Below are positions 1-8,155 of a stretch of DNA of 46,367 bases, piece by piece. Source of the stretch: Bacteroidota bacterium (GTDB lineage Bacteria; Bacteroidota; Bacteroidia; Bacteroidales; VadinHA17). The translations under genes were made by a program, and so were the position numbers. Location of the stretch: NCBI GenBank assembly GCA_011050615.1, contig DRFJ01000052.1, forward strand, positions 75,573-121,939, read 5' to 3'. Each line of letters starts with the position of its first letter. Within the stretch, counting starts at the first letter, position 1. The notes beneath the pieces are model-generated. The model was not told the DNA's origin. It saw only the letters and a list, made by a program, of their open reading frames with translations, and searched no databases.

Positions 1-1139
1 AGGGTACCGTCAGGACTACGCTTAACCATGGCAGATGTTCCTGCAAATGAGCCTGTTCTCCACCAGTACCCGTTTTTTGTTGTAGCCTTCCACCCCACCG
101 GTGCGAATCCATTACTCCGGTCTGTCATGAATTCAATAGAGGGTTCAGGGAGTATATCGTCACCCATTCCAAGTCCGTCAACAGACAATGCAAATTTCAG
201 CAGGTCCGGTGCAGTAGCTATCCAGGCCCCTGCACCACCAAGTGCTTCAATATCATTACCACCGTAAGGTGCAGGAAGCATCTCACCTGTACCATATATT
301 GATTCTTTAGGCGGGGCATCACCATGTTCATAATATCTCACTTCAAGAGGATCCTTTTCTTCATACAGGTTCCTTGCGAGTTCAAAATCGTAAATCCCAA
401 GTGGCTCAAAAATTTTCTTTTTACAATAATCCTCATAGCTCATGCCTGAGACCTCTTCCACTATTAATCCCAGTATAGCATATCCAAGGTTTGAATATGA
501 CCTTCCCATGCCGGGTGTATAATGTAATTTCTTATCCAGGGCAAACCTGACGATATCTTCTGTTGTCACCGGTAATTCCTTGCCGAGGAAGTCAGCAACT
601 ACATGCGGCATAAACATGTGATCACCATACCTGTGACTCCATCCGCCCTGGTGGGCAAGCAAGTGTGCAACAGTGATATCACAGGCCCTGCTGTCGACAG
701 GGTCCTTAAAATATTCGTTGTCAAGTATTCCGTCAGGACCAAATACCCTGTCTCTCAGGCTGAGCTTGTTTTCAGACTGCAGTTTCATGATTGCTGTAGC
801 AGTTACAAGCTTTGAAATGCTTGCGATCCTGAACCTGTGATATGGCTGTACCTCAATATTCCTGCTTGAATCAGCAAGCCCGTAGCCTCTGGCAAAAACC
901 AGTTTGCCATCCCTGGCAATAGCCACAGAAGCACCTGAAACCTTCCAGTAGCGAAGAAAATCATTAAATGACCTGTCAATATAAGAATACTCCCCATCAT
1001 TGTGATCATTTCTTATCCTTGTATTTTCAGGAGTGAGAACTGTGTCTGGCAGGCGCATTCCCCCTATAGGATGGGGGTTATGACTTAAAACCGTAAAAAA
1101 TATAAAAAGTAATATATACCTGTAGTGTTTACCCTTCAT
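1..1139 (-). CDS. Serine beta-lactamase-fold hydrolase, partial (C-terminus beyond window)
   Basis: The reverse strand reads open from an ATG at 1139 to the window edge, giving 379 residues of a class C beta-lactamase/D-alanyl-D-alanine carboxypeptidase-like (COG1680) protein. Visible motifs are S107-I-S-K110 (the S-x-x-K nucleophile box), Y215-S-N217 (the Y-x-N box) and R361-T-G-S in the place of the KTG/HTG box. The N-terminus is short and hydrophobic (residues about 8-18), so export is likely. Such proteins are usually periplasmic peptidases or esterases acting on cell-wall or small ester substrates; being a true antibiotic-resistance enzyme is not suggested. A TACCTTTG -7 box lies just upstream within an inverted repeat. 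Family assignment is firm; the substrate is unknown. The gene is incomplete only because the window ends. Confidence 0.9.
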   Translation of the reverse strand, partial: MKGKHYRYILLFIFFTVLSHNPHPIGGMRLPDTVLTPENTRIRNDHNDGEYSYIDRSFNDFLRYWKVSGASVAIARDGKLVFARGYGLADSSRNIEVQPYHRFRIASISKLVTATAIMKLQSENKLSLRDRVFGPDGILDNEYFKDPVDSRACDITVAHLLAHQGGWSHRYGDHMFMPHVVADFLGKELPVTTEDIVRFALDKKLHYTPGMGRSYSNLGYAILGLIVEEVSGMSYEDYCKKKIFEPLGIYDFELARNLYEEKDPLEVRYYEHGDAPPKESIYGTGEMLPAPYGGNDIEALGGAGAWIATAPDLLKFALSVDGLGMGDDILPEPSIEFMTDRSNGFAPVGWKATTKNGYWWRTGSFAGTSAMVKRSPDGT

Positions 1140-1140
1140 G

Positions 1141-1176
1141 CTATGTTTTTGTTGGATCAAAGGTAACAAAACATAG
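1141..1176. repeat. Inverted repeat around the -7 box, possible operator
   Basis: The left arm CTATGTTTTTGTT (1141-1153) and the right arm AACAAAACATAG (1165-1176) are complementary over 12 bases, with a single extra T in the left arm and an 11-base centre. The centre contains most of the -7 box of the serine hydrolase gene. It could be an operator for a dimeric regulator or an RNA stem in the leader; the sequence alone cannot decide. Confidence 0.45.
1158..1165 (-). promoter_or_regulatory. Bacteroidota -7 box for the serine hydrolase gene
   Basis: The minus strand reads TACCTTTG, matching the Bacteroidota -7 consensus TAnnTTTG, 18 bases before the ATG at 1139. No clear -33 TTG was found at the usual distance. 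It sits in the loop of an inverted repeat (1141-1176). Confidence 0.55.
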
Positions 1177-1208
1177 AAAAAATCGAAGCCGGTATAAAAA
1201 GTGCAGGG

Positions 1209-1231
1209 TTAATAAATAATGAATTTATTAA
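1209..1231. terminator. AT-only hairpin downstream of the 253-aa gene
   Basis: TTAATAAAT (1209-1217) and ATTTATTAA (1223-1231) form a perfect 9-bp stem with a 5-base loop, 21 bases past the stop codon of the minus-strand gene ending at 1252. The stem has no G-C pairs, so it would be a weak terminator at best. Confidence 0.3.
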
Positions 1232-1251
1232 CAACATGGTATATGCCCTCT

Positions 1252-2013
1252 CTAATGTAACCTTTGATAGATCCGGTCAACCAGGTCTTTAAGTTCGGAG
1301 GGAACAGCCGCCCGGAGATTGTCAAAATCAGGCTTGGCCCTTGGTCTGCACCTGAGGTCATCAGGATCGTTGAGCGGAGTTCTTGTGCCTTTACCAAGGT
1401 ATGAAAAAATCTTCCAGGTATAGTCTTCCCTGAAGAGAGGCTGGAGTTCCAGCCCTATTAAATCAAAAAGAACGGCAGGGGCATAATCCATACTCTGGTC
1501 CAGTTTACGTACTTCCTCCTTAATCCATTCATTGGATGCCAGGTTTAACATTATATCAACATTTTGAAATGCCGTCTTTATCTTCTCGGATTTAAGTAAA
1601 GAAAAAGCTTCATATTCACCATCGTATTCCGGTCCCGGGCTGTTATCTATCCACTTTTCCGCAAAATGATCAAGGAACCTGAATGAAGCCATGTGGGCAA
1701 GTGAATTGGCAAGCCAGGTAAGCTGCCTGGGGTCAGTGTATATTGTACTGAGCACATGGGCAAACTGGTATGCCACTTTCCCGTAGGTAAGATGACCCAC
1801 TGTCAGTCCTACCTTGTAATGATCCTCGGCCAGGGGAGTATATACCCTCATGCCGTAATAAAGATCATTTATTACCCTTACGGGTTTATATCCCAGGGGA
1901 GGTGGTGAACCGACCAGCCGGTCAAATTCTGAAGCCAGTTCATTTGTAACAGGTGCAATATTATTATTATAAGATTCAGAATCCCATAATCTGAGCATAA
2001 TTTTCCAATTCAT
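1252..2013 (-). CDS. Hypothetical protein, 253 aa, family not recognised
   Basis: I do not recognise this protein. It starts at an ATG at 2013 and has no signal peptide or membrane segment, so it is probably cytoplasmic. The middle (residues about 65-120) looks helical and carries several His residues in helix-like spacing (for example H-L-T-Y-G-K, F-A-H-V-L, L-A-H-M-A and L-D-H-F-A), which could be metal ligands, but no known metal-binding signature is complete. Prolines and aromatics are common near the N-terminus. It faces away from the ankyrin gene and is followed by the beta-lactamase-like gene 112 bases downstream on the same strand, which has its own promoter box. Base composition is like its neighbours, so there is no sign of transfer. 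Confidence 0.6.
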   Translation of the reverse strand: MNWKIMLRLWDSESYNNNIAPVTNELASEFDRLVGSPPPLGYKPVRVINDLYYGMRVYTPLAEDHYKVGLTVGHLTYGKVAYQFAHVLSTIYTDPRQLTWLANSLAHMASFRFLDHFAEKWIDNSPGPEYDGEYEAFSLLKSEKIKTAFQNVDIMLNLASNEWIKEEVRKLDQSMDYAPAVLFDLIGLELQPLFREDYTWKIFSYLGKGTRTPLNDPDDLRCRPRAKPDFDNLRAAVPSELKDLVDRIYQRLH

Positions 2014-2142
2014 TCCAGTGATTTTTATTTATAATTCCTTCTGCTTTCTCTTAATCAATGTAGCCCTTTTTTCGAAGCAATGCAAATTTCAAAAATTAAT
2101 ATCTAAAATGCAATAAGTAGATTTCGTATATTGAGCTTTTGT

Positions 2143-2150
2143 TATCTTTG
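2143..2150 (+). promoter_or_regulatory. -7 box for the ankyrin-protein operon
   Basis: TATCTTTG matches the Bacteroidota -7 consensus TAnnTTTG exactly. It ends only 7 bases before the ATG at 2158, so transcription would begin at or next to that start codon. This argues against the upstream TTG at 2131 as a start and suggests a nearly leaderless mRNA, or a start at the later in-frame ATG at 2206. Confidence 0.6.
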
Positions 2151-2157
2151 TAATCAT

Positions 2158-3606
2158 ATGCTTCATAAAACCCTCGATAATGAACTTTTGCGTGGCTTAG
2201 GCATCATGTTTTTTTTGATCGTTCTAAGTGTCACCAGCTCAGGGCAACAATATCCTGTCATCATTGACACTTCTGATTATCTTCCTTATCCGGACGGACT
2301 GGATGTAAACCTTATGATAGCTTCAGCTGAGGGCTATACCTCGGAAGTACATCGCCTGGTAAAACTGGGAGCCGATGTTGATGCCACAGACCTTGAGAAT
2401 ATCAGTCCCCTGATTTATGCGGTTGCCAATAACAGGCTCAACACGGTTAAAGCCCTGCTTGAATACAGCCCTAATACCGGGATAATGACCAAAAGCGGGG
2501 AGTCAGCCTTACATATCGCTGCCAAGGATAATATGCTTGAGATTGCGGAAGCGCTGATAAGGGCCGATGCAGACTTAAACCTGAAAGATCGTCATGGCGC
2601 CACACCCCTGCATTATGCTTCAGCATATGGTTATTTCTATATGTGTGACCTTCTGATTTATTATAATGCAGATATCGAAGCCCGGTCAGAAGATGGGTCT
2701 ACTCCCCTTATGGCAGCAGTCTATTCAGGTCAGGCAGAAATAAGCGACCTTCTTTTACAATCGGGATCAAATGTCAATATATCTGATAATGTGGGATATA
2801 CACCGATAATGCTTGCAGCACAGAACAATGACACCCTGGTAATGAATTTATTGATACGTGCCGGATCTGATCCGGAGGCAGTTAATGCTTATAAATATGA
2901 TGCCCTCGGTATTGCAATCAGGAATAATAATTATGAAGCATATAAGTTTCTGGTGGAACGCCTGAAGCCCGGGAGATATAAAAATAATAACGAAATTTTA
3001 TCACCGGTATTGATAGCCAGGAAATACGGCAGGTCAAAAATACTGGCACAATTAAATGATGCCGGGTTTTCCGAAACGTCAAAAATTGGCTTCGATCATG
3101 TTAAAATACAGGCAGGAATCAAAACATGTATGCATGACTATTACGCCAGATTTGGCCTCAGTTTTAAAGATCCCTTACTCAGGGTTATGCTGAACGCCGG
3201 CTTTGAAATGAAGCCATCATTCACAAGGGTGCTGGTAGAATCTTCTTCGGATACATACTACCAGTATTATGACAAAAGATATATTATCTATGCGGGAGCC
3301 GGTAAAGAATTTAAATTACATGAAAATTATTCCAGGGGTAGCTTCTCAATAGATCTTAACCTCAATGTCGGGTATATGATTGCCCACCAGTACAGGGGTA
3401 CCACTATCAAACCACCTGACAGGATTAGAATAATGCCGCAGGCATTACTGAGATGGAACAAGGGGAATATAAATATTTATGCCGGTTATGAGTACATGAA
3501 GACCGGACTTTACAAAATAGGACCCGGCTGGTTTACCCTGGGTGTATCCTATGATGTACATTTTGATAAGATGCGTGGTCCCTTAAAAAACATAAGATGG
3601 TACTGA
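2158..3606 (+). CDS. Ankyrin-repeat protein with probable outer-membrane beta-barrel C-terminus
   Basis: From the ATG at 2158 the protein has 482 residues. Residues 1-31 form an export signal (charged start, hydrophobic core from the M-F-F-L-I-V stretch, cleavage likely near S-S-G-Q-Q). About seven ankyrin repeats follow, roughly residues 45-275, with typical T-P-L and A-A motifs (for example S-P-L-I-Y-A, T-P-L-H-Y-A, T-P-L-M-A-A, T-P-I-M-L-A). The last ~170 residues change character: alternating aromatic/hydrophobic short strands with many Tyr and Gly, as in a small outer-membrane barrel. The inferred layout is periplasmic ankyrin repeats tethered by a barrel. The start is chosen because it supplies the basic n-region of the signal; ATG 2206 is the alternative. 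First gene of an apparent operon with a lipoprotein, a LarA homologue and a glycosidase-like protein. Confidence 0.8.
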   Translation: MLHKTLDNELLRGLGIMFFLIVLSVTSSGQQYPVIIDTSDYLPYPDGLDVNLMIASAEGYTSEVHRLVKLGADVDATDLENISPLIYAVANNRLNTVKALLEYSPNTGIMTKSGESALHIAAKDNMLEIAEALIRADADLNLKDRHGATPLHYASAYGYFYMCDLLIYYNADIEARSEDGSTPLMAAVYSGQAEISDLLLQSGSNVNISDNVGYTPIMLAAQNNDTLVMNLLIRAGSDPEAVNAYKYDALGIAIRNNNYEAYKFLVERLKPGRYKNNNEILSPVLIARKYGRSKILAQLNDAGFSETSKIGFDHVKIQAGIKTCMHDYYARFGLSFKDPLLRVMLNAGFEMKPSFTRVLVESSSDTYYQYYDKRYIIYAGAGKEFKLHENYSRGSFSIDLNLNVGYMIAHQYRGTTIKPPDRIRIMPQALLRWNKGNINIYAGYEYMKTGLYKIGPGWFTLGVSYDVHFDKMRGPLKNIRWY

Positions 3607-4022
3607 GAATTACTAAAATAATGGGTTTGCAACTGCTGTTAAGCTTCTTTTTTCTGACAGCATGTGAAGAACTGGCAATGGTTGACTGCAGCGAATGTAC
3701 TGTAATTGAACCAAAAACCTGCAACCTTCGCATTGAGCTTGGCGAAGTATACGGCAGTGGCCTTCTTTACGATGTTACCATATACAGGGGCTTAATAAAA
3801 GACGGGGTGGTAATCTATAATGTACAAACATACACCTCATTTTCTTACAATGTAAGTCTTAATTCTGTATATTCGGTTACAGTATCTGTAGAAAAATTTG
3901 GCAAAGAATATATCGCCGTAGATTCAACCAGGCCCAGGGTTGAAGTCATTAGCGATGTATGCGAAGAAATCTGTTACCTGGTAAGAGATAATACCCTTAA
4001 CATGGAAATTAAGTATTACTGA
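3597..4022 (+). CDS. Small lipoprotein, 141 aa, unknown function
   Basis: The N-terminus has R and K, a hydrophobic stretch and the lipobox L-T-A-C with the acylated Cys at residue 23, so this is an exported lipoprotein. The mature part has further Cys residues (C-S-E-C, a T-C-N and a C-E-E-I-C near the end), which may form disulphides, and beta-rich sequence resembling a small Ig-like or carboxypeptidase-regulatory fold; this is only an impression. The ATG at 3597 overlaps the end of the ankyrin gene by 10 bases, pointing to translational coupling; an in-frame ATG at 3621 is possible but would lose the basic residues. I do not recognise the family. Its coupling to the ankyrin/barrel protein suggests that the two act together at the outer membrane. 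Confidence 0.75.
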   Translation: MVLRITKIMGLQLLLSFFFLTACEELAMVDCSECTVIEPKTCNLRIELGEVYGSGLLYDVTIYRGLIKDGVVIYNVQTYTSFSYNVSLNSVYSVTVSVEKFGKEYIAVDSTRPRVEVISDVCEEICYLVRDNTLNMEIKYY

Positions 4023-4045
4023 CCACCCCCCACGAACATAAGAGC

Positions 4046-5263
4046 ATGGAGTATAGATTAAGATACGGAAATACCTATATCACCCTTCCCCTACCGGCTA
4101 CAAGTCAATTCATTAAAATAAAACCACCCGGAAGCAAACCTGATAAAACATTATTCATTAAGGAATTATCTGAATTGATAAAGCCCGGGCTTCTTACAGC
4201 AGGGATTGTAATATCGGATAAAACAAGGATTTGTGAATATGACAGATACCTTCCATGGCTGATTGAAATACTCAAAAAAAAGGGATTTGATGAGAGTTCA
4301 ATACGATTCTATATTGCCTACGGGACTCATCCCGCACAGAGTGCTGAGGAAAGCTGTATGATCTACGGAGATATCTATAATAAGTATGAGTTTGTTCACC
4401 ATGACTGCGATGATATTCAGGCAATGACATACCTGGGGACCACTGAAAGAGGAACGAAGGTGGAAATAAGAAAGGATGTTCTGAAACATGAGCTCCTGGT
4501 ATTGTTCGGTGCCCTTAGCCATCATTACTTTGCCGGCTATGGAGGGGGCAGAAAGCTCCTGTTCCCGGGACTGGCGGGAAGAGAGTCCGTGTATTCAAAT
4601 CATAAACTGTACATAGATTTTGATAAGTACTTGCTCAGGCCCGAATGCAGGTCAGGACAACTGACCGGCAATCCGGTAGCTGAAGACCTGCGCGAAATTG
4701 ACGCATTAATGCCCGAAAAAATAATAATAAGCGGAATACCCGGGGCCATGGGGCAAATAAGCAGGCTGATAATTGGTAAAACATATGAAGATTTTTTGTC
4801 GGCGTGCAGTATTTATGATAATCATTTCAGGAAGGACGGCAGTATTAAATATGACAATATAATTGCAACTGCCGGAGGTTTCCCAAAGGATATAAATTTT
4901 ATCCAGGCACATAAATCATTACACAACGCTGCATCCTTTGTAAAAGACGGCGGAAATTTATTCCTCCTGGCTGAATGCAGAGATGGAACAGGCAACGAAG
5001 AATTTCTTAAAACATTAAAGGGGAATAATAGGAAGGATATCTTTGATAAGCTCCGGAAAAATTATTGCGGAAACGGGGGTACAGCCCTGTCGCTTATATC
5101 CAAAACAGAAAGAATAAATGTACACATGCTCACAGAACTGAATGACAGGGATTGTAATATACTGAATATAAATAAAATATCATCTGATGACCTTCGGGAA
5201 AAATCAGCCTGCCTTAAAGGCAGCACAGCTATCATCGAAAATGCAAGCATGGTTTATTGTTAA
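4046..5263 (+). CDS. LarA-family (nickel-pincer lactate racemase-like) protein
   Basis: This 405-residue protein matches the LarA (DUF2088) family in length and motifs. The residues that bind substrate and the nickel-pincer cofactor in Lactiplantibacillus LarA are all recognisable with the expected spacing: D58-K-T-R61, G-T-H95, H160 followed by Y-F-A-G, K170 in the G-G-G-R-K segment (the lysine that joins the cofactor) and H186. It should therefore be able to carry the cofactor and racemise or epimerise a 2-hydroxy acid in the cytoplasm. No cofactor-synthesis genes (larB, larC, larE) or lactate permease lie nearby. LarA homologues act on various hydroxy acids, so the substrate is open. It sits between an envelope lipoprotein gene and a secreted glycosidase-like gene on the same strand, so a sugar-acid substrate is one guess. 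Confidence 0.85.
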   Translation: MEYRLRYGNTYITLPLPATSQFIKIKPPGSKPDKTLFIKELSELIKPGLLTAGIVISDKTRICEYDRYLPWLIEILKKKGFDESSIRFYIAYGTHPAQSAEESCMIYGDIYNKYEFVHHDCDDIQAMTYLGTTERGTKVEIRKDVLKHELLVLFGALSHHYFAGYGGGRKLLFPGLAGRESVYSNHKLYIDFDKYLLRPECRSGQLTGNPVAEDLREIDALMPEKIIISGIPGAMGQISRLIIGKTYEDFLSACSIYDNHFRKDGSIKYDNIIATAGGFPKDINFIQAHKSLHNAASFVKDGGNLFLLAECRDGTGNEEFLKTLKGNNRKDIFDKLRKNYCGNGGTALSLISKTERINVHMLTELNDRDCNILNINKISSDDLREKSACLKGSTAIIENASMVYC

Positions 5264-5281
5264 AATTATAAATATCGATTT

Positions 5282-6568
5282 ATGAAGTTCTTAAATAGAT
5301 CCGTCCTCTTTCTTATTATCCTCTTTTCACAGGCAGGGCTGGCCCAGGAAAACATGAAATCTTTGAAAGAGCAGATTAAAACCAATAGTGATTATGATAA
5401 AGTGGAACAGATGGCTCTGGACATACTCAAAACCGGTTTTAATGCAGGTGACGGTTACAACCAGGTATGGGCCAGGGATCTGAATACTTTCATCAAATAT
5501 TCATGCAGGGTCTTACCCCAGGAAACCATACGCGATGTACTTCTCAGGTTTTTTTATTTCCAGGGTTTTGATGGGAATATGGTGGATGGCTATGAACAGG
5601 TCCCGGAAGAATATGTTGTCGATAATTATGGTGTTTTTGAGAGATATGATATGCCAGGTTATGTATTTCATAAAAACACGGTCGAAACTGACCAGGAAAC
5701 ATCCCTAATTCAGGCCGTATATAAATACATTGATGAAACAGGTGACCGTGATTTCCTTATTACGGAAATTAATGGAATGAGTGTAATTGACCGCATGGAA
5801 AAAATGCTTGATTTCCTGATGAAACACAGGTTCAACAATGAATATGGGCTGATCTGGGGCGCTGCAACTGCTGACTGGGGAGATGTGCAGCCCTGTCATC
5901 CCTGGGGAGTTAAACTGGATGACCTTTCAATTCCCTGTATTGATATTTATGATAATGCCATGATGCTTATCGCCCTCGATAATTTCATTGATTTATGCAG
6001 TGATCACGAAAAAAGATCCAGGTGGGTAAGGGTATATGAGGATATTAAAAATAACTCCCGGGATCATCTATGGGACAGCATAGAAAAAAAGTTTATACCC
6101 CATCTTTATATAAGGTGTGAAGAATTTGAAGAAGTGGACGAATCTGAAATATACTACCACGGAGGCACTATTGTTGCCATTGAAGCCGGTCTTTTAAATA
6201 AAGATGAGGTAAACGAAAGCCTTCGTATCATGAGAGCAAATGTAGAAGCGGCCGGTGCCATGTCTGTCGGGCTGACAATGTACCCTCCCTACCCTGACGG
6301 CAGCTTTGAAAATAAAGGGATGGGTGCTTACCAGTATCAGAATGGCGGTGACTGGACTTGGTTCGGGGCAAGACTAATACCCCGGCTTGTAAGATATGGT
6401 TTTATGGAAGAAGCTATAACGGAGCTGGAACCATTCATAAAAAGGGTAATAGAAAACGATGGTTTTTACGAATGGTATACCATCAGCGGGGAACCCAGGG
6501 GATCAGGCACATTCAGGGGTTCTGCAGGTGTATTGCTTGAAGCTATAGAATCACTAAGGGAATTATGA
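5282..6568 (+). CDS. Secreted six-hairpin glycosidase-like protein
   Basis: Residues 1-21 are a signal peptide ending in G-L-A-Q. The 428-residue protein has the look of an (alpha/alpha)6-barrel glycosidase: V-W-A-R-D near residues 62-66, a D-Q-E-T-S segment near 140, a W-G-A-A-T-A-D-W-G-D segment in the middle, Y-D-N-A-M-M-L-I-A-L and, near the end, G-G-D-W-T-W-F-G. Asp and Glu in these segments are candidate catalytic acids. I cannot place it in a particular CAZy family. It should act in the periplasm or outside the cell on a glycan. It follows the LarA homologue by 18 bases, and its stop codon lies in a hairpin shared with the convergent sulfatase gene; a sulfatase next to a glycosidase fits breakdown of a sulfated glycan, although no SusC/SusD pair is present. 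Confidence 0.75.
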   Translation: MKFLNRSVLFLIILFSQAGLAQENMKSLKEQIKTNSDYDKVEQMALDILKTGFNAGDGYNQVWARDLNTFIKYSCRVLPQETIRDVLLRFFYFQGFDGNMVDGYEQVPEEYVVDNYGVFERYDMPGYVFHKNTVETDQETSLIQAVYKYIDETGDRDFLITEINGMSVIDRMEKMLDFLMKHRFNNEYGLIWGAATADWGDVQPCHPWGVKLDDLSIPCIDIYDNAMMLIALDNFIDLCSDHEKRSRWVRVYEDIKNNSRDHLWDSIEKKFIPHLYIRCEEFEEVDESEIYYHGGTIVAIEAGLLNKDEVNESLRIMRANVEAAGAMSVGLTMYPPYPDGSFENKGMGAYQYQNGGDWTWFGARLIPRLVRYGFMEEAITELEPFIKRVIENDGFYEWYTISGEPRGSGTFRGSAGVLLEAIESLREL

Positions 6569-6596
6569 ATTATGACTTGCCGAATTCATAATTCAT
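6565..6596. terminator. Bidirectional hairpin between convergent genes
   Basis: ATGAATTATG (6565-6574) pairs with CATAATTCAT (6587-6596) over 10 bases. The arms include the stop codons of both the glycosidase-like gene (plus) and the sulfatase gene (minus). The stem is AT-rich, with a T-rich flank after it, so it may end transcription from both sides. Confidence 0.45.
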
Positions 6597-8142
6597 TATT
6601 GTCCTTGTAGTAAATTCTCAGTTCTTGCAGCTTGTGTTTTAGCTCCTGCCGAATTTCCAGATAGTCAGGATCATCATATACGCTTTTCATTTCACGGGGA
6701 TCTTTTTCGAGGTCATACAACTCCCATTCATCAATATCATCATAGAAATGAATAAGCTTATACCTGTCGGTTTTTATACCGTAATGTTTTTTTACCATAT
6801 GTACTGCAGGATATTCATAATAATGGTAATAGAGGGCATCCCTCCATTCAATATCCCTGCCTTTCAATAAGGGCAGAAGGCTTTCTCCCTGCATGTCTTC
6901 CGGGGCCTGTATACCTGCTGCATCAAGAAAAGTCTCCGCAAAATCCAGATTCTGAACCAGCTCTGATGACCGGCTTCCTGGTTTCACTTCACGGGGCCAC
7001 CTTATAATGAGAGGAGTACTCATTGACTCTTCATACATGAACCTCTTATCGAACCAGCCATGTTCACCAAGGTAGAAACCCTGGTCAGATGTATATACTA
7101 TTATTGTATTATCTGCCAGACCATTATTTTCGACATAATCGATTATGCGACCAACATTCTCATCAACGGCTGCAATACTGCCAAGGTAATCCTGCATATA
7201 TCGCTGATATTTAAATCTCATAAGGTCTTCCTCATCCATTGAGGGGTATTCTTCCCTGAATTTCCTGTTTACAGGACCGTATGCGTTGTTCCAGGCCAGG
7301 AGCTGTTCTTCGGTATACCTCTCGAACTTGCCGGTAAGAGCCCTGAAATCCCAGTCGCTTTTTGGTTCAATTCCCAGTTCGGTTAAAATATCAGGATGTA
7401 TTTTGGTATCACCTGCCATATTCATATGATCAAGGATTGACATTTCAGCGGTTCTTGCAGCTGTACCGCGGCCTTCATAATTATCAAACAGTGTTTCAGG
7501 CTCTTCGAAGGTTTTTCCCACATATTCATCATAATGCCTCATTGCCGGCTCCCATTCCCGGTGTGGCGCTTTGTGGTGGTACATCAGCAGGAAGGGCTTA
7601 TCTTTCTGCCTCTGATCCAGCCATCCTATTGCCAGATCAGTGATTATGTCAGTAACATAACCCTCTATTCTTTCTCTTCCTTCAGGAGTAACAAAATCAG
7701 GATTGTAATAATGACCCTGGCCGGGAAGGATTCTCCAGTAATCAAAACCTGTTGGCTGTGATCGCAGATGCCATTTACCTATCATTGCCGTCTGATAACC
7801 AGCTTCCTGCAATAATTTTGGAAAGGTAACCTGTGAACTGTCGAAGCGGGCAGCCGAGTTATCGATCTTGCCATTAATATGGCTGTGTTTGCCTGTTAAT
7901 ATTACTGCCCTGCTTGGCGCACAGATTGAATTCGTAACATAGGCATTTTCAAACAGCATCCCCCCGCTGGCCAGCCGGTCAATATTTGGCGTTTCATTCC
8001 TGTAAGAACCATAAGCACTTATTGCCTGACGGGCATGATCATCTGTCATAATAAAAATAATATTAGGCTTCTCTTCCTTACTGCCGCAGGAGATCATAAA
8101 TAGCATGATCATTAAAACTGCCATTGTTTCCATGTGTTTCAT
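6586..8142 (-). CDS. S1-family sulfatase, lipoprotein
   Basis: The 518-residue protein begins with a hydrophobic segment and a lipobox-like I-S-C at residue 19, so it is probably anchored as a lipoprotein. It has the arylsulfatase layout: [11 protein letters not shown] with metal-binding D34/D35, the activation motif C74-A-P-S-R78 whose Cys would be converted to formylglycine, and a late [12 protein letters not shown] segment supplying further metal and active-site residues. The C-terminal part resembles the DUF4976 region of N-sulfoglucosamine sulfohydrolase-like enzymes. It would remove sulfate esters from a glycan. Cysteine-type activation needs a formylglycine-generating or anaerobic maturase enzyme, which is not in this window. 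It lies 13 bases after cdaA on the same strand, an odd partner for a signalling enzyme. Confidence 0.92.
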   Translation of the reverse strand: MKHMETMAVLMIMLFMISCGSKEEKPNIIFIMTDDHARQAISAYGSYRNETPNIDRLASGGMLFENAYVTNSICAPSRAVILTGKHSHINGKIDNSAARFDSSQVTFPKLLQEAGYQTAMIGKWHLRSQPTGFDYWRILPGQGHYYNPDFVTPEGRERIEGYVTDIITDLAIGWLDQRQKDKPFLLMYHHKAPHREWEPAMRHYDEYVGKTFEEPETLFDNYEGRGTAARTAEMSILDHMNMAGDTKIHPDILTELGIEPKSDWDFRALTGKFERYTEEQLLAWNNAYGPVNRKFREEYPSMDEEDLMRFKYQRYMQDYLGSIAAVDENVGRIIDYVENNGLADNTIIVYTSDQGFYLGEHGWFDKRFMYEESMSTPLIIRWPREVKPGSRSSELVQNLDFAETFLDAAGIQAPEDMQGESLLPLLKGRDIEWRDALYYHYYEYPAVHMVKKHYGIKTDRYKLIHFYDDIDEWELYDLEKDPREMKSVYDDPDYLEIRQELKHKLQELRIYYKDNNEL

Positions 8143-8155
8143 GTCAGGATATGTA

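Noticed and set aside
1-1139. Serine hydrolase as an antibiotic-resistance beta-lactamase
   Set aside because: It has the shared S-x-x-K and Y-x-N motifs of a large family whose members are mostly peptidases or esterases; nothing points to resistance.
2131-2157. TTG start nine codons upstream of the ankyrin gene ATG
   Set aside because: The TATCTTTG box lies inside this stretch, so it should not be transcribed.
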